Assembly (NCBI GenBank): GCA_903813345.2
Contig: CAIIXF020000008.1
Span: forward strand, 13,128,822 to 13,192,821
Length of the DNA stretch: 64,000 bases
Direction of reading: 5' to 3'
Source of the DNA: Owenia fusiformis
Lineage: Eukaryota > Annelida > Polychaeta > Sabellida > Oweniidae
The notes under the pieces are model-generated. The model ran no database searches and was not told the DNA's origin. It saw only the letters and a program-made list of their open reading frames with translations. Shown one piece after another: positions 57,201-60,200 of the stretch. Positions within the stretch are counted from its first letter, which is position 1. Every line of letters starts with the position of its first letter. The translations under genes were made by a program, and so were the position numbers.

Positions 57201-60200
57201 GAAAGATTTTACAGTAATGTATTATTTTTCTATTAGAATGGTTACCATTCTTATTATTTGGGAGAATTTAAACATTTTTCACCTATAGGTACGAAAATTT
57301 CCAATGAACATGCGTGACATATACGGGATTCGCGTGACAAATCCGAACAAATTGCGTTCGTTTTTTTCCGACGTTCCTATTTTTACCGTATCATAAACAT
57401 ATTTTGAAAAAATTTTTACAGAAACATATTTGCGTGACAATTACCAGGTAAAATGCGTATTTGCGTGACATTTTGTGTCACGCAAAAAAAACTGGCGTGA
57501 CTTCAAATTCTTCAGCAAATGCGTGACAAATACGCAAATTGCGGGACAGTTGACAGGCCTGGAGATATTGTATTTGATATTGTAAGGAATAGATTGGAAG
57601 GTCAATTATGAATGTTGCTTGTAATTTTGTCACCCCCTATAGATCTGATTCTGCCTTTAATAACAGAGGGACTTGCTCAGTTGTTAATACAAGTACATGT
57701 AGTTACTACAGAGAACACACTGTACATTGCATATCATTTTGATTTGATATATTTTAAGGTTACTTAAGATAAAGAGGAGACACACCCTTTACAAATAGAT
57801 ATGCTATTACAGATTCTGCCATTAATCAAAATATGATTTTATTAATAATTTAGAGCATGTGCACTTACAAGTTTAACTTGTAGCTCAGACATCAGTTTCA
57901 TAAAAATTCAAATTCACTACTCATTATAGGAATATGTCTTACCTGAATAGCAACATGCATCCATGTGCGTGGAGGTATACTGTCAAGATTGTGCACCTCT
58001 GAGCCACCAACACTGGTGCGCAGTGTTAACATTAACTTAGAAGTGCTCACTCTGATCCTGACAATGGAAGCACCCCCTTCACTTGCCTTCTCCATTACAG
58101 TTCTGTAATTATTAAAGTCCCCATGTAAAGTTCGAAAATATGTTTTTATAATCCATTTACTATTTGTGATTTTAAAAGTTATTTTAGAGATTTTTGAAAA
58201 CAGAAAATTTTTGAAAAAGAAGATGTCAGCTTTTCATTTTCAAATATTCAAATTTCCATGTCAATCTTCTCTAAATAGCTAAACTTCAAAAATAAAGCAA
58301 TGATTGTCTAGCCAGGTCAAAGGATGAATATATTTAATTATGTTTTAAATATTATTGCACCATTTGTTTCTATGAGAACTAAAATTTTGAAATGCATTTT
58401 TCTCTAAACCATTTTCACGCATGGATGAATTCATTTCTTGCTTATTTATGAACTAATTTTTCGACAGAAAAACATGTGAGGATAAATGCTATGTATTGAT
58501 GCTAATTATTGCTAATTAAAAGATATGTGTGACCTTTAAAAGTTGGTTTTAAATAAATTCATGATTTTTCGAACAAAAAGTCCTTTAAAAAAACATTAAT
58601 TGAAATTAGAAAAAAGTTTCACACATCGCACTTTGATAACAATGGGGGTCAGACTAACTTTATACAGGGGCTTTAAGAAGTTGGGGATGTAGATAAATAG
58701 AGGTCATTTAATGGGAGGATGGAATAGGGGGGGAGGGGGTAGGTACAGTCTTTTTTTCGCTGTTCGTTTTTTTGTTGTATCGTTAATCATTTTTTCAAAG
58801 TTTTTCTACAGAGAGATGTTTGCTTAACAATAATCAGGTAAAATACGTATTCTGTCACGCAAAAAAAATTGACGTGACTTCAAATTTTCCAGCAAATGTG
58901 TGACAAATACTCAAATTGTGGGACAGTTGGACGGCCTGTATATATATTGTTTCCTAGAAATAATCAAAATAAAACAGATTATAAAAAAAGCTATTTTGAT
59001 AATGTCGATTTTTTTCATGTGTAAAAAGAGTAATTTTGTCTGATTGGCAAAACCTGTACCCAGGTTGTGAGAACTGTTATTGATAATATTGAAAACAATA
59101 ATGAACTGATTAATGATGTATAAATAAAAAAGAAGTCTTCATGAGATTAAACCATATTACACTGTACTCTATAATAGAATCTAAATGCTATAAAATCAAT
59201 AAACAATTCCAGGTGAATCACAATGCGGTTAATATGAATGGAAGCATATTGCATCTGTTACAAGGATTCTCATTGATTTTCTTGAAGCTGTAAATTACAT
59301 TTTTAGTTAACATAGTCACACCCAATTATCAACAAAAACATATGAGGAATTGTGATGTAAAATGATCATAGTTTGGCATTTCTAAATTTAAGTGAAATGT
59401 AGTTTTCTCTTTGAGCTGTCTAGTGGAGAATTTGAAAAACAAATTCAAAAATCTCTCTTGACGCTCATCATTAAAATGAAATGTCTTGATCAACAGTTTT
59501 CAACATTTTTAGTCAGAATATGGGTTTTAGAATTAGAGTCCAACTGACATTAAAATCTTCATATTTGCACACTGATTAATGATTCCATGGTTGAACATGT
59601 TTACTGTACATAATCCATTGAAATATTATCAAAATGTTATTTGTGAAACTCTTTTTGATTTCAAAAAGCAGTTTTTGAAGATTTTTTAATTGTAAATTCA
59701 ATACTTCATCAAAATAGAATTTGAAAAAACAAAAACAACTTTTTATCAAAAAATTGTAACATCAGAAATATTCAGGTATGTGTTCCTGAGTGACATGATG
59801 AATTTTATTTATATTATGCAATGTTCAAAAATTCAGAATTCAAATACATAACTCACCCTATATTTTCTGGTTCCTGCCATATCCAGAAGGCAACAGTAAA
59901 GGCCCCATTAGCACCCAAGCTAGGCTCAGTGAGGGGGGACAAATAACACTGGTCCCCTGCACTAAACACGGCTGAATATTGACCCGTACTTCCAGGGCGA
60001 ACATTGACTGTATCAGTTATGACACACGGCCCATAGTTCAATGCAAGTAAAAAATCAAAATGGCTCGGTAAAGTAGTCCTCTGTGGACAGTTTTGTTCAC
60101 AAAGTTCTTGGCGACATTCGCTGATTGATGTCATGAAAGTTGAACTTTTACAATGTGCGCTTCTAACTGGGATCCCACATGTACTCTGTGATGGCACAGT